Source of the DNA: Vibrio metoecus | GTDB lineage: Bacteria > Pseudomonadota > Gammaproteobacteria > Enterobacterales > Vibrionaceae | Direction of reading: 5' to 3' | Assembly: GCF_009665255.1 (NCBI RefSeq) | Contig: NZ_CP035687.1 | Coordinates: 744,001-808,000, forward strand | DNA length: 64,000 nucleotides | Shown here: positions 23,779-32,577 of the stretch, one piece after another | How positions within the stretch are numbered: position 1 is the first letter of the stretch | Layout of the letters: each line of letters begins with the position of its first letter | Translations under genes and position numbers: made by a program | Notes under the pieces: generated by a model | The model's database searches: none | Seen by the model: the letters and a program-made list of their open reading frames with translations, nothing else | What the model was told of the DNA's origin: nothing

Positions 23779-26700
23779 ATGTTTACAGCAACCGATGTGT
23801 TGAACGCAGCGTTTATCGAGCAGCCGCTAGATAAACTATGGTCGCTGATCTCGCCACTGTATATGGTGGACGAATCCCAATGGCTGACCCAATTATTGCC
23901 TCTCGCAACGCCAAGTGACGCTGAAAAAGCAGCAATGGCGGAGAAAACCACGCGCTTAATTGAAGCGATCCGCAGCGATAAAAAAGCGGTGCAGATGATT
24001 GATGCACTGCTGCTGGAATACAGCTTGGATACCCAAGAAGGTATTTTGCTGATGTGTTTGGCGGAAGCGTTAATGCGTATTCCCGATGCGGAAACGGCCG
24101 ATGCGTTTATTAAAGACCGCTTGGGTGTTGCCGATTGGAAATCCCACCTGAAGAATTCAGATTCTGTGTTTGTGAACGCTTCAACTTGGGGCTTGATGCT
24201 GACCGGTAAAGTGATTGGCCTAGCTGATGGTGAAACCGCAAGCCCAGTACAGGCGGTGAATCGTTTAGTCAATAAGCTGACTGAACCTGTGATCCGCAAA
24301 GCCATGCATCAAGCGATGAAGATCATGGGTCATCAATTCGTGCTTGGACGCACCATTGAAGAAGCGCAGAAAAATGGCCGACCCATGCGCGACAAAGGTT
24401 ATACCTACTCGTTTGACATGTTGGGCGAAGCGGCGCTGACTTCCGCCGATGCACACAAGTATTTCAAAGATTACCTGATGGCGATTGAAGCGGTAGGCCG
24501 CGACAAATATGGTCTGGATACCAGCCCTGCGCCGTCGGTGTCGATCAAGCTTTCGGCTTTGCATCCTCGTTACCAAGTGGCGAATGCCGATCGAGTGATG
24601 ACCGAGCTGTACAGCACTCTGATCCAACTGCTTGAACGCGCAAAAGAGCTGGATGTGGCCATCACGATTGATGCTGAAGAGGCAGATCGTTTAGAGCTGT
24701 CACTGCATCTGTTTGAAAAGCTCTATCGCAGCGACACACTGCGTGGTTGGGGCAAGTTTGGTTTGGTGGTTCAAGCCTACTCCAAACGTGCGTTGCCAGT
24801 ATTGGTATGGCTGACTGCACTCGCAAAAGAGCAGGGCGATTTAATTCCAGTACGTTTAGTGAAAGGTGCGTATTGGGATAGCGAAATCAAGATGTCGCAG
24901 CAACGCGGTTTTACTGGCTATCCGGTTTATACGCGCAAAGAAGCGACCGATGTTTCTTATCTCGCTTGTGCTCGTTTCCTACTGAGCGAATCGGTACGCG
25001 GCAATCTGTTTCCGCAATTTGCTAGCCATAACGCGCAAACCGTTACCGCGATTGCGGTGATGGCACAACACAAAGATTTTGAATTCCAGCGCCTGCATGG
25101 CATGGGGGATGCACTTTATCACCATGCGAAAGCCGCTTATCAGCAGTCAGTACGGATTTATGCTCCCGTGGGCAGCCATAAAGATCTGCTGCCCTATCTG
25201 GTGCGTCGATTACTGGAAAATGGTGCAAACAGCTCATTTGTCCATCGCTTGGTGGACTCGCGCTGTCCTGTGGGTGCGTTGACTCAGCATCCAGTCGATA
25301 TGCTGCTTGCGTTTGAAACCTTAAATAACCGTAAGATCCCACTGCCAACGGAGATTTTTACCGAGCGCAAAAACTCATTGGGGATCAACATTGATATTGA
25401 GAGTGAAGCGAAGCTGTTTGAAGCTAAGATCCACGCTTGGTTAGATAAGAAGTGGCAAGCGGCACCGATCATTGGCGGACACTCTTATTACGAAAGCATG
25501 ATCAAGACTGATCACAGTGCAGAGCCCGTCACTGCGCCTTACGATCGACGTATTCAAGTCGGTCAGGTGTTTCACGCTAACCTTGATCATGTTTCCGCTG
25601 CGATCGAATCCGCTCAACAAGCTTTTGCAACTTGGAATGCGCTCGATGCCAGTGAGCGTGCGAGTAAATTGGATGCGCTGGCGGATCTGCTTGAACTGCA
25701 TATGCCTGAGTTGGTGGCCTTGTGTCACCAAGAAGCGGGCAAAACCATTCATGACAGCATTGATGAAGTACGTGAAGCGGTCGATTTTTGCCGTTACTAC
25801 GCCAAACAAGTCGATGTGCTGGGTGAGTTCAGTGTCGAAAGCTTTGATGGATCAACACGTCGTGTCAGCCGCCAAGGTCGCGGAGTGTTTGTGTGTATTA
25901 GTCCGTGGAACTTCCCGCTGGCGATTTTCCTTGGCCAAATCAGTGCCGCCTTGGTGGCCGGAAATACCGTGATTGCCAAACCTGCCGAGCAAACCAGTTT
26001 GATCGCGTATCGCGCGGTTGAGCTGATGCAAGAAGCGGGTTTCCCTGCTGGAACCATCCAACTTTTGCCGGGACGCGGTGCAGATATCGGCAGCGCACTC
26101 ACTTCTCATCCGGCCATCGCGGGTGTGGCGTTTACTGGCTCGACCGCCACGGCGCAGCGCATTAACCAAACGTTAGCGCAACGTGAAGCGGCTCCGGTGC
26201 CATTTATTGCAGAAACTGGCGGTCAAAACGCCATGATTGTGGACAGCACAGCGTTGCCAGAGCAAGTGGTGCGTGATGTTCTGCGTTCAGCTTTCGCCTC
26301 TGCTGGCCAACGCTGTTCAGCACTTCGTGTGCTGTTTGTGCAGCAAGATATTGCCGATCGCGTGATCACTTTAATTCAGGGCGCGATGCAAGAGCTGAAA
26401 GTGGGTGTGCCACATCTGCATCAAACCGATGTAGGGCCAGTGATTGATGAGAAAGCCAAACAGAAATTGTTGGCGCACATTGAACACATGAGCCAAACCC
26501 AGAAGAAAATCGCTCAGCTTACTTTGGGTGAAGTTTGCCAACATGGCGACTTTGTTGCGCCAACCGCCTTTGAAATTGATGACATTGCCGCGCTGAGTGA
26601 AGAGCAGTTTGGCCCGATCTTGCACATTGTTCGGTTTAAAGCGCGCGAACTGGCGCAGATCGTCGACAAAATCAACCAAACTGGTTTTGGTTTAACCATG

Positions 26701-26898
26701 GGCATTCATAGCCGTAACGAAACCACGTATCGCTGGATTGAAAAGCATGCTCGGGTGGGCAACTGCTACATCAACCGCGATCAAGTCGGGGCTGTGGTGG
26801 GTGTACAACCGTTTGGCGGACAAGGCTTGTCTGGTACCGGACCGAAAGCGGGCGGGCCTCACTATCTTTACCGCTTTACTCAAGTGCAATACCAATAA
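23779..26898 (+). CDS. putA: PutA bifunctional proline dehydrogenase / P5C dehydrogenase
   Basis: A 1039-residue flavoenzyme oxidising proline to glutamate in two steps with substrate channelling. The FAD-dependent proline dehydrogenase barrel spans about 170-480 (TIDAEEADRLELSL, RLVKGAYWD, RRLLENGANSSFVHRL). The NAD-dependent P5C dehydrogenase spans about 540-1035 (ISPWNFPLAIF, FTGSTATA, Glu in AETGGQNAMIVD, catalytic Cys near 846 in SAGQRCSALRV). It lacks the N-terminal ribbon-helix-helix repressor domain of the ~1320-residue E. coli PutA and also the C-terminal ALDH-superfamily domain. It thus resembles the short bradyrhizobial type and should not autoregulate by binding DNA. The next gene, 21 nt downstream, looks like the missing C-terminal domain. 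Confidence 0.96.
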   Translation: MFTATDVLNAAFIEQPLDKLWSLISPLYMVDESQWLTQLLPLATPSDAEKAAMAEKTTRLIEAIRSDKKAVQMIDALLLEYSLDTQEGILLMCLAEALMRIPDAETADAFIKDRLGVADWKSHLKNSDSVFVNASTWGLMLTGKVIGLADGETASPVQAVNRLVNKLTEPVIRKAMHQAMKIMGHQFVLGRTIEEAQKNGRPMRDKGYTYSFDMLGEAALTSADAHKYFKDYLMAIEAVGRDKYGLDTSPAPSVSIKLSALHPRYQVANADRVMTELYSTLIQLLERAKELDVAITIDAEEADRLELSLHLFEKLYRSDTLRGWGKFGLVVQAYSKRALPVLVWLTALAKEQGDLIPVRLVKGAYWDSEIKMSQQRGFTGYPVYTRKEATDVSYLACARFLLSESVRGNLFPQFASHNAQTVTAIAVMAQHKDFEFQRLHGMGDALYHHAKAAYQQSVRIYAPVGSHKDLLPYLVRRLLENGANSSFVHRLVDSRCPVGALTQHPVDMLLAFETLNNRKIPLPTEIFTERKNSLGINIDIESEAKLFEAKIHAWLDKKWQAAPIIGGHSYYESMIKTDHSAEPVTAPYDRRIQVGQVFHANLDHVSAAIESAQQAFATWNALDASERASKLDALADLLELHMPELVALCHQEAGKTIHDSIDEVREAVDFCRYYAKQVDVLGEFSVESFDGSTRRVSRQGRGVFVCISPWNFPLAIFLGQISAALVAGNTVIAKPAEQTSLIAYRAVELMQEAGFPAGTIQLLPGRGADIGSALTSHPAIAGVAFTGSTATAQRINQTLAQREAAPVPFIAETGGQNAMIVDSTALPEQVVRDVLRSAFASAGQRCSALRVLFVQQDIADRVITLIQGAMQELKVGVPHLHQTDVGPVIDEKAKQKLLAHIEHMSQTQKKIAQLTLGEVCQHGDFVAPTAFEIDDIAALSEEQFGPILHIVRFKARELAQIVDKINQTGFGLTMGIHSRNETTYRWIEKHARVGNCYINRDQVGAVVGVQPFGGQGLSGTGPKAGGPHYLYRFTQVQYQ

Positions 26899-26919
26899 CC
26901 CACAGCAAGGAGACGTATC

Positions 26920-27618
26920 ATGGTGCATCAAGTAACCCGTTTTTCAGACGCCTTTTCTGCTTGGGAAAATTGGAATCTGACCGACTTTGACTCGAAATGT
27001 GAGTGTTTACTCGCGTTGAAATCTTTATTGGAAAACAGCATGCCCGGTGTGGCAAAAGTGATTTCCTACCATCTTCAACAGGCATCGACGTTGTTGGCGC
27101 ATACGCACCAACTGATTGGGCCTACCGGAGAAACCAATGAGCTTTATACCGCAGGGCGTGGTGTTGCCCTGATCATCCAAGAGGATAACGGTATTCAAGC
27201 CAAACAAGCCGTAGTGGCTCAACTGACTGCTGCACTCGTAGCGGGGAACAGTGTCGTTTTTTGCAGTGACGATAAAGAGTTGAGTTCTGCGTTAGTGGCT
27301 GCTTACCAGCAGTCATCCCTTCCGGCGAATCTGTTGCAGTTTGCTTCTTTCGATGCGTATCACCAACTGATCGAATCAGATGTGAGATGCGTTGGATATG
27401 TCGGAACCCCGTCGGTTGAGGCCACGATCAACCGTCAGCTCGCGAAACGTACAGGCGCGATTGTCAGTCTCGTTTCAGAAACGGATCTGCTTACCTTGCC
27501 GGTGGCACATGATCCACATTTATCACTGCGCTTTATTACCGAGCGCACACGCACAATAAATATAACAGCAGTGGGTGGAAACGCGACGCTCTTGGAGCTA
27601 GGTGTGGATACTCATTAG
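26920..27618 (+). CDS. Stand-alone ALDH-superfamily domain resembling the PutA C-terminus
   Basis: A 232-residue protein between putA and putP, with AAGGAGA in front of its ATG. It has ALDH-fold features (GRGVALIIQEDNGIQAKQAVVAQLTAALVAGNSVVFCSDD, like the cofactor-domain segment of aldehyde dehydrogenases) but no catalytic Cys/Glu context, so it should not be an enzyme by itself. Its end, ERTRTINITAVGGNATLLELG, closely resembles the C-terminus of long PutA proteins (E. coli PutA ends with a similar NTAAAGGNASL sequence, from memory). In long PutA this domain caps the substrate tunnel and helps oligomerisation. The upstream PutA lacks it, so this is probably that domain encoded separately and acting in trans. 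Databases may mislabel it as P5C dehydrogenase. Confidence 0.82.
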   Translation: MVHQVTRFSDAFSAWENWNLTDFDSKCECLLALKSLLENSMPGVAKVISYHLQQASTLLAHTHQLIGPTGETNELYTAGRGVALIIQEDNGIQAKQAVVAQLTAALVAGNSVVFCSDDKELSSALVAAYQQSSLPANLLQFASFDAYHQLIESDVRCVGYVGTPSVEATINRQLAKRTGAIVSLVSETDLLTLPVAHDPHLSLRFITERTRTINITAVGGNATLLELGVDTH

Positions 27619-27631
27619 TCCTTTCTGCGTT

Positions 27632-27656
27632 TGCCCCCTTTGGATAAGAGGGGGCA
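27632..27656 (+). terminator. GC-rich hairpin between the PutA accessory gene and putP
   Basis: TGCCCCCTT and AAGAGGGGGCA form a strong stem shortly after the stop codon. There is no T-run, so it may act as a processing or partial attenuation site rather than a full terminator. Confidence 0.5.
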
Positions 27657-27690
27657 TGAAAGGCGATCTTGAAAAAGAGGACAAAACACA

Positions 27691-29181
27691 ATGGAAAATA
27701 GCTTCGCTATTACAACCACCTTTATCGTCTACCTCATTTTGATGTTGGCGATTGGGGTTTACGCTTATCAGCGAACGAAAAACTCAGCTGACTACTTTCT
27801 GGGTGGCCGTTCATTAGGGCCATGGCCTGCAGCACTCTCTGCTGGCGCATCCGACATGAGTGGCTGGTTACTGCTCGGTCTGCCGGGTTACGCGTATGCC
27901 GCCGGTATTGAATCATTCTGGTTGGCTGGCGGCTTGCTCGTCGGTACTTGGGCTAACTGGTTAGTGAACGCTAAGCGTCTGCGTACTTACAGTATCACCA
28001 CGGATTCTCTGACTTTACCTGAGTTTTTGTCACGCCGTTTTAACGACAACTCAAAACTGATCCAAACCATTTCTGCGTTTTTCATTCTGCTGTTCTTCCT
28101 TTTCTATACCAGTTCGGGTTTGGTTGCCGGCGGCAAACTGTTTGAAACCGTATTCGGCTTGGATTACTCCACTGCGGTGATTGTGGGTACGGTTTGTGTG
28201 GTGTCGTACACCTTGTTTGGTGGCTTCTTAGCGGTATCTTGGACTGACTTGGTGCAAGGCTTGCTGATGGCAGCGGCGCTGATGATTGTGCCGATTGCTG
28301 CGATGGAAGGGGGCTTTACTCAGCTTGATCACGATTTGGCGGCGATTAACCCAGAGTTACTGACTTTGTGGAATGACGCAAAAGGTGAACCTCTGTCCGC
28401 GATTGCGATTATCTCGCTAGTGGCTTGGGGTTTGGGCTATTTTGGCCAGCCGCACATTCTGGCGCGTTTCAAAGCCTCACGTTCCAATAAAGATCTGACC
28501 ACGGCGCGCCGTATTGCCGTGATATGGACTGGCATTTCAATGGCGGGTGCGATTCTGGTGGGGTTAACCGGCCTGATTTTTGTCACGCAATCGGGCACGA
28601 TTGGTCTGGATGATGGCGAAAAAATCTTCATGCTATTAGTGAACTCGCTGTTCCACCCAGTCATCGCTGGTATTTTGCTGGCCGCAATTTTGGCAGCAAT
28701 CATGAGTACGGCCGATTCACAGCTGCTGGTGTCTTCATCGGCGCTCGCGGAAGATTTCTACAAGCAAGTGTTCAAAACCGATGCCAGCTCAGAAGAGATT
28801 GTCCGCGTTGGCCGTGCCGCAGTTGTGATCATCTCTTTGATTGCGCTGTTCTTAGCCATGACACCGGATAGCTCAGTGCTTGGTTTGGTGTCCTACGCTT
28901 GGGCGGGTTTTGGTGCAGCATTTGGTCCTGCGCTGGTATTGAGCCTGTACTGGTCACGTATGAATCGTAATGGTGCCTTGGCAGGTATCATTGTCGGTGG
29001 TGTGACTATCGTGGTTTGGAAGCAGCTTTCAGGCGGTTGGTTTGATGTATATGAAATCGTACCGGGAATTATTCTTTCAACCCTGTCGATTGTTGTCATC
29101 AGTCTGCTCACTGGTGAGCCAGATGAAAAAGTCAAAGCACAACACCTTACGTTCAAAAAGCATCTGATCGAGCTCGAATAA
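27691..29181 (+). CDS. putP: Sodium/proline symporter PutP
   Basis: A 496-residue solute:sodium symporter with about 13 membrane segments. Recognisable PutP/SSS features are YFLGGRSLGPWPAALSAGASDMSGWLLLGLPG near the N-terminus (sodium and proline site), the GWGL/YFGQPHILARFKA segment, and ADSQLLVSSSALAEDFY. It imports proline, the substrate of PutA, using the sodium gradient. It follows putA and its accessory gene by ~70 bp containing a hairpin and is preceded by AAAGAGG. Length is typical. A terminator follows. Confidence 0.96.
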   Translation: MENSFAITTTFIVYLILMLAIGVYAYQRTKNSADYFLGGRSLGPWPAALSAGASDMSGWLLLGLPGYAYAAGIESFWLAGGLLVGTWANWLVNAKRLRTYSITTDSLTLPEFLSRRFNDNSKLIQTISAFFILLFFLFYTSSGLVAGGKLFETVFGLDYSTAVIVGTVCVVSYTLFGGFLAVSWTDLVQGLLMAAALMIVPIAAMEGGFTQLDHDLAAINPELLTLWNDAKGEPLSAIAIISLVAWGLGYFGQPHILARFKASRSNKDLTTARRIAVIWTGISMAGAILVGLTGLIFVTQSGTIGLDDGEKIFMLLVNSLFHPVIAGILLAAILAAIMSTADSQLLVSSSALAEDFYKQVFKTDASSEEIVRVGRAAVVIISLIALFLAMTPDSSVLGLVSYAWAGFGAAFGPALVLSLYWSRMNRNGALAGIIVGGVTIVVWKQLSGGWFDVYEIVPGIILSTLSIVVISLLTGEPDEKVKAQHLTFKKHLIELE

Positions 29182-29200
29182 GACGATCTATGATTGAATA

Positions 29201-29227
29201 AGCCTCGCATTGCGAGGCTTTCTTTTG
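29201..29227 (+). terminator. putP intrinsic terminator
   Basis: AGCCTCGC (29201-29208) pairs with GCGAGGCT (29212-29219), followed by TTCTTTT, about 20 nt after the putP stop. Confidence 0.88.
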
Positions 29228-29360
29228 GCTTAACCTTGTTATTATTGAGTGATTCTTTAATACTGGTCACGAAATTTGCACAAGAAATTATGTTTCTAAA
29301 GTTTATCGCTGCAAAATAGATCAATTCTCAATAGTGATAAATCGACAGGAGTGCACCGTG

Positions 29361-29591
29361 ATGCCAAAGGCTTATTGTCGTGGTTGTGGTAGACAAACCG
29401 CACATAAAGTAGTGATGAAACGTGTGCAGACACAACCTGAAGGCTGGCAAGGTTTCCAACAATTTCTCACTATGTTGATGCAAGGACAGCATTATTATCA
29501 GATGGAGCAGCAATACTTTTGCCGAGTCTGCAACCTGCAAAATGAACGCGTTAAACAGCACGATATCTTAGCTGAGGTCAGAGCTTCTTAA
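29361..29591 (+). CDS. Small zinc-ribbon protein of unknown function
   Basis: A 76-residue protein. Two Cys pairs, CRGC near the N-terminus and CRVC near residue 56, make a likely zinc ribbon. Between them is a Gln/Met-rich stretch (FQQFLTMLMQGQHYYQMEQQYF). GACAGGAG lies about 9 nt upstream of the ATG; a GTG immediately before it (29358) is equally possible, and the frame is open further upstream to 29334. The fold suggests nucleic-acid or protein binding, but nothing nearby points to a role. It is transcribed alone, after the putP terminator. Confidence 0.72.
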   Translation: MPKAYCRGCGRQTAHKVVMKRVQTQPEGWQGFQQFLTMLMQGQHYYQMEQQYFCRVCNLQNERVKQHDILAEVRAS

Positions 29592-29833
29592 GCTCACAAG
29601 TTTCTTTCTAATCAAACGCCACTTTCCACCCTTATTGCGTGTGGTGAGCTGTGCATTCTCAAGCGCCTTTCTGGCCGCTATCTTCGGTTGCACCATTATG
29701 GACAGAAGCTCACACTTTAGTCATTCGTTGTTATCACTCATTACGATTGTGGGAGTTTTCGCAAGGTAATTCCTCGTCATTTCGCTAACTTGCTCCCATA
29801 TCAGTGCAATTTGATATGAATGGAGTATTGTTC

Positions 29834-31723
29834 ATGAGATTGAGTTTAAAGAGAAAAATGGTTTTCTCTGTGGTGGTGGCGATTGCCGTGACGGCGGCGG
29901 CGTTAGTCGCCGCAGGGTATCAGACCTTTAAAAAAGACAGTTGGCGAGCGATTGAAAGTGAAAGTCGCAATACTTTGCAAGCCCATGCAAAAGGGATTGG
30001 TGACTGGTTTTTGGGCAAGCAACTCGCGCTTAAAGGGCTACGTGAAGAGATTGAACGTAACCCTCAATTAGAATTAGTGCCACATTTAAGACAAACCCTA
30101 GAATCAGGCTCATTTGGATTGAGTTATTACGGCAATGAACAGGGGGAAATGTTCCGCCAAGATCCGTCACTCAATTCCGCAGATTATGATCCACGTGTCC
30201 GAGGTTGGTACAAAGAAGCGAAAGCGGCGGGCAAGCCGATTACGACCGAACCTTACGTGAGTGTCACCATGCAAACTTTAGTGGTGACGTTGGCAGAACC
30301 GGTACGTTATCAAGGTCAATTAATGGGTGTCGCTGCGTCTAATCTGGCTTTAGATAAACTCATCAAAGACGTATTGGCGATTGCGGTACCGGGAGAAGGG
30401 TACGCCATATTGGTTAACCAGAAAGGCACCATTGTGGCTCATCCAACTCAAGATCTGATCTTAAAATCTACGGAAGAGATGTCGGCTCAACTGACTATTT
30501 CTAAGCTCAATATCGCTGCCAAAGACCATACACCCTTTCAACTGAACATGGACGGGCGAGATAAGGTCTTGATGGCTGAGGAAGTGGCGAATACCGATTG
30601 GTTACTGGTCATGGTGATGGATAAAGGGGTTCTGGAGCAGCCACTGAATGACATGTTGATGGTGCAGATCGGGATTGGACTGGGTATCTTGCTTGTGATG
30701 GCACTGCTTACGTCTTGGTTTGTGGCTCGTCAGCTTAATGAGCTCGGTAATATCGCTAATGCTCTGGCAGATATCGCCGAAGGGGATGGCGATTTGACTC
30801 GTCGTTTGGATGTTCGTAGCCAAGATGAAGTCGGTTTGCTGGCGGATAAGTTCAACAAGTTCGTCGATCGCTTGCATCAAATGGTAAAAAATGTGCGTGA
30901 AGTGTCGGTGGCGCTGACTCAAGGGGCTGACCACGCGGCCGCCTCGGCGACTCAAGCCAGCAAACGCATTCGCACCCAGCAAGATGAAATCACTATGGTC
31001 GCGACAGCGGTGACGGAAATGGCGTCGGCGACAGCTGAGATCGCCAGCAATGCCGAAAATACGGCGAAGAACGCCACTCAATCGGTGCAATTGGGCGAAG
31101 ATGGCTTTGCGCAAATGCAACAAAGTAAACAGTCGATTGACCAGCTTGCCCAAGAGTTAACTGGCGCGGTGCGCATCATCAGCGAGCTTGAAGTGCATGC
31201 CAATGAAATTTCCACCATCTTGTCGACCATTCGTGGTATTGCCGAACAGACCAACTTGCTTGCACTGAATGCGGCGATTGAAGCGGCGCGTGCCGGTGAG
31301 CAAGGGCGTGGTTTTGCGGTTGTCGCGGATGAGGTCCGTGTGCTGTCGCAGCGCACCCACGCATCGACGGAAGAGATCCAGACTAAGATTGCTGGTTTGC
31401 AGAAAGTCACTACCACCGCGGTATCGGTGATGACCGAAAGCCATAAGTTGGTGGAAACCAGTGTCGCGGATGTCAACCAAACCGGAGCAAGCTTGCAAGC
31501 GATCAGTGAAGCGATTCAGCAGATCAGCGATATGGCGACGCAAATCGCTTCAGCGGCGGAAGAGCAATCGTTAGTGACGGCGGATATCAATGTGAATACT
31601 GAATCCGTGCGTGAAGTGAGCGACCAGTTAGCCGAAGAAGCTCAGCAATCCGTGCAGCAGGCGAAATCACTGCATGCGATGGCACAAGAGCTGAACAAGG
31701 AGATTTCACGCTTTAAGCTATAA
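29834..31723 (+). CDS. Methyl-accepting chemotaxis protein with dCache sensor
   Basis: About 629 residues from the ATG at 29834, preceded by TGGAG; an upstream in-frame ATG at 29804 has no RBS. Architecture: TM1 (~10-30), a periplasmic double-Cache domain to ~265, TM2 (~270-290), HAMP (~295-345) and MA signalling domain with tip AEQTNLLALNAAIEAARAGEQ. The sensor contains DPRVRGWYKEA followed by TTEPYV, the R-x-W-Y pattern of dCache domains that bind amino acids, so an amino-acid attractant is a reasonable guess. It does not end in a CheR-binding pentapeptide (it ends EISRFKL). It likely signals to the flagellar chemotaxis array encoded elsewhere. Confidence 0.92.
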   Translation: MRLSLKRKMVFSVVVAIAVTAAALVAAGYQTFKKDSWRAIESESRNTLQAHAKGIGDWFLGKQLALKGLREEIERNPQLELVPHLRQTLESGSFGLSYYGNEQGEMFRQDPSLNSADYDPRVRGWYKEAKAAGKPITTEPYVSVTMQTLVVTLAEPVRYQGQLMGVAASNLALDKLIKDVLAIAVPGEGYAILVNQKGTIVAHPTQDLILKSTEEMSAQLTISKLNIAAKDHTPFQLNMDGRDKVLMAEEVANTDWLLVMVMDKGVLEQPLNDMLMVQIGIGLGILLVMALLTSWFVARQLNELGNIANALADIAEGDGDLTRRLDVRSQDEVGLLADKFNKFVDRLHQMVKNVREVSVALTQGADHAAASATQASKRIRTQQDEITMVATAVTEMASATAEIASNAENTAKNATQSVQLGEDGFAQMQQSKQSIDQLAQELTGAVRIISELEVHANEISTILSTIRGIAEQTNLLALNAAIEAARAGEQGRGFAVVADEVRVLSQRTHASTEEIQTKIAGLQKVTTTAVSVMTESHKLVETSVADVNQTGASLQAISEAIQQISDMATQIASAAEEQSLVTADINVNTESVREVSDQLAEEAQQSVQQAKSLHAMAQELNKEISRFKL

Positions 31724-31801
31724 GCTACAGCGGTGCAAAATCGCGTGATTTGGTTAAAACTGGGCGGACACGTAAGCCGCTTCAGTCGCAAGGAGAAAAC
31801 C

Positions 31802-31827
31802 AAGGGCATCGTAAGATGCCCTTTTGC
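31802..31827 (+). terminator. Intrinsic terminator after the MCP gene
   Basis: AAGGGCATC (31802-31810) and GATGCCCTT (31815-31823) form a 9-bp stem with a GTAA loop; the tail TTTTGCG is only weakly T-rich. Confidence 0.75.
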
Positions 31828-31920
31828 GTGAGGTACATCACGCCTTGCCGCACACTATTTCTGCCGATTGGGGGTTATCAGTATTGTATTCGGGTCTAAA
31901 CAGTCAAAGGATGTTGCTGT

Positions 31921-32403
31921 ATGAGTCTGGATCGAGTTGACCGCGATATTTTGCGGATCTTACATGCCAAAGGTCGTTTACCGGTCGTTGAGCTGGCCAA
32001 GTTGGTGAATCTCACTACATCGCCCTGTTCAGAACGGGTAAAGCGTTTAGAAAAAGAGGGATACATTCGCGGTTACCACGCGGATCTCGATCCGGGAAAG
32101 TTAGGCTTGGATGTGCAGGTCTTTATCCATATTCGGCTTGATCAAAGCAGCTTCTCAATTTTTGAACGTTTTGCTCATGCTGTTGCGGATATCCCAGAAA
32201 TCGAAGCCTGTTACTCGCTCTCTGGTGATTTTGACACCATGATTAAAGTACGCGTCAAAGACATGAAAGCGTATCAAGCCTTTATGTCGGGCAAGCTGGG
32301 CTCTTTACCCGGCGTGATTCAAACCCGTAGTGAGTTTGTGATTGAAGAGCACAAAACCAGTTTTGGTATCAACCCTGAGCTGATTTACAGCTTGCCAAGT
32401 TAA
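31921..32403 (+). CDS. Lrp/AsnC-family transcriptional regulator
   Basis: A 160-residue regulator. The N-terminal HTH reads DRDILRILHAKGRLPVVELAKLVNLTTSPCSERVKRLEKEGYI and is followed by the RAM/ligand domain (VFIHIRL, CYSLSGDFDTMIKVRVKD, TRSEFVIEEHKTSF). Such proteins form octamers and respond to amino acids. It precedes an aldehyde dehydrogenase gene with an ERIC element in between, so it may regulate that gene, but the link is positional only. It is too divergent from global Lrp to be named. Confidence 0.92.
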   Translation: MSLDRVDRDILRILHAKGRLPVVELAKLVNLTTSPCSERVKRLEKEGYIRGYHADLDPGKLGLDVQVFIHIRLDQSSFSIFERFAHAVADIPEIEACYSLSGDFDTMIKVRVKDMKAYQAFMSGKLGSLPGVIQTRSEFVIEEHKTSFGINPELIYSLPS

Positions 32404-32427
32404 GATACTCTACGCCCGAGGGGGGCT

Positions 32428-32555
32428 TATCCCCTTCCTACTTGAAGCTACAGCGGCGTTGGCTACGTTTGTTCACCTCAATCACATAGTGTATCTATGC
32501 TCATGGGGATGAACTCACTTTCATCCTACCTGCAACTCCAAGTCGTTTGGGTATA
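32428..32555. repeat. ERIC-type intergenic repeat, copy 1
   Basis: About 128 bp running from TATCCCCTTCCTACTTGAAG to TTTGGGTATA. It matches the Vibrio form of the enterobacterial repetitive intergenic consensus, with imperfect palindromic ends. The same unit occurs at 34075-34198 and 60989-61115. It ends 22 bp before the aldehyde dehydrogenase ATG, so it forms part of that gene's leader; an in-frame start at 32497 inside it is an artefact. Confidence 0.88.
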
Positions 32556-32577
32556 TTTTATTTCTGCGGAGTTTACT

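Noticed and set aside
23558..23803. 81-codon frame overlapping the putA start
   Set aside because: It covers the promoter and palindrome region and runs into putA out of frame; no RBS.
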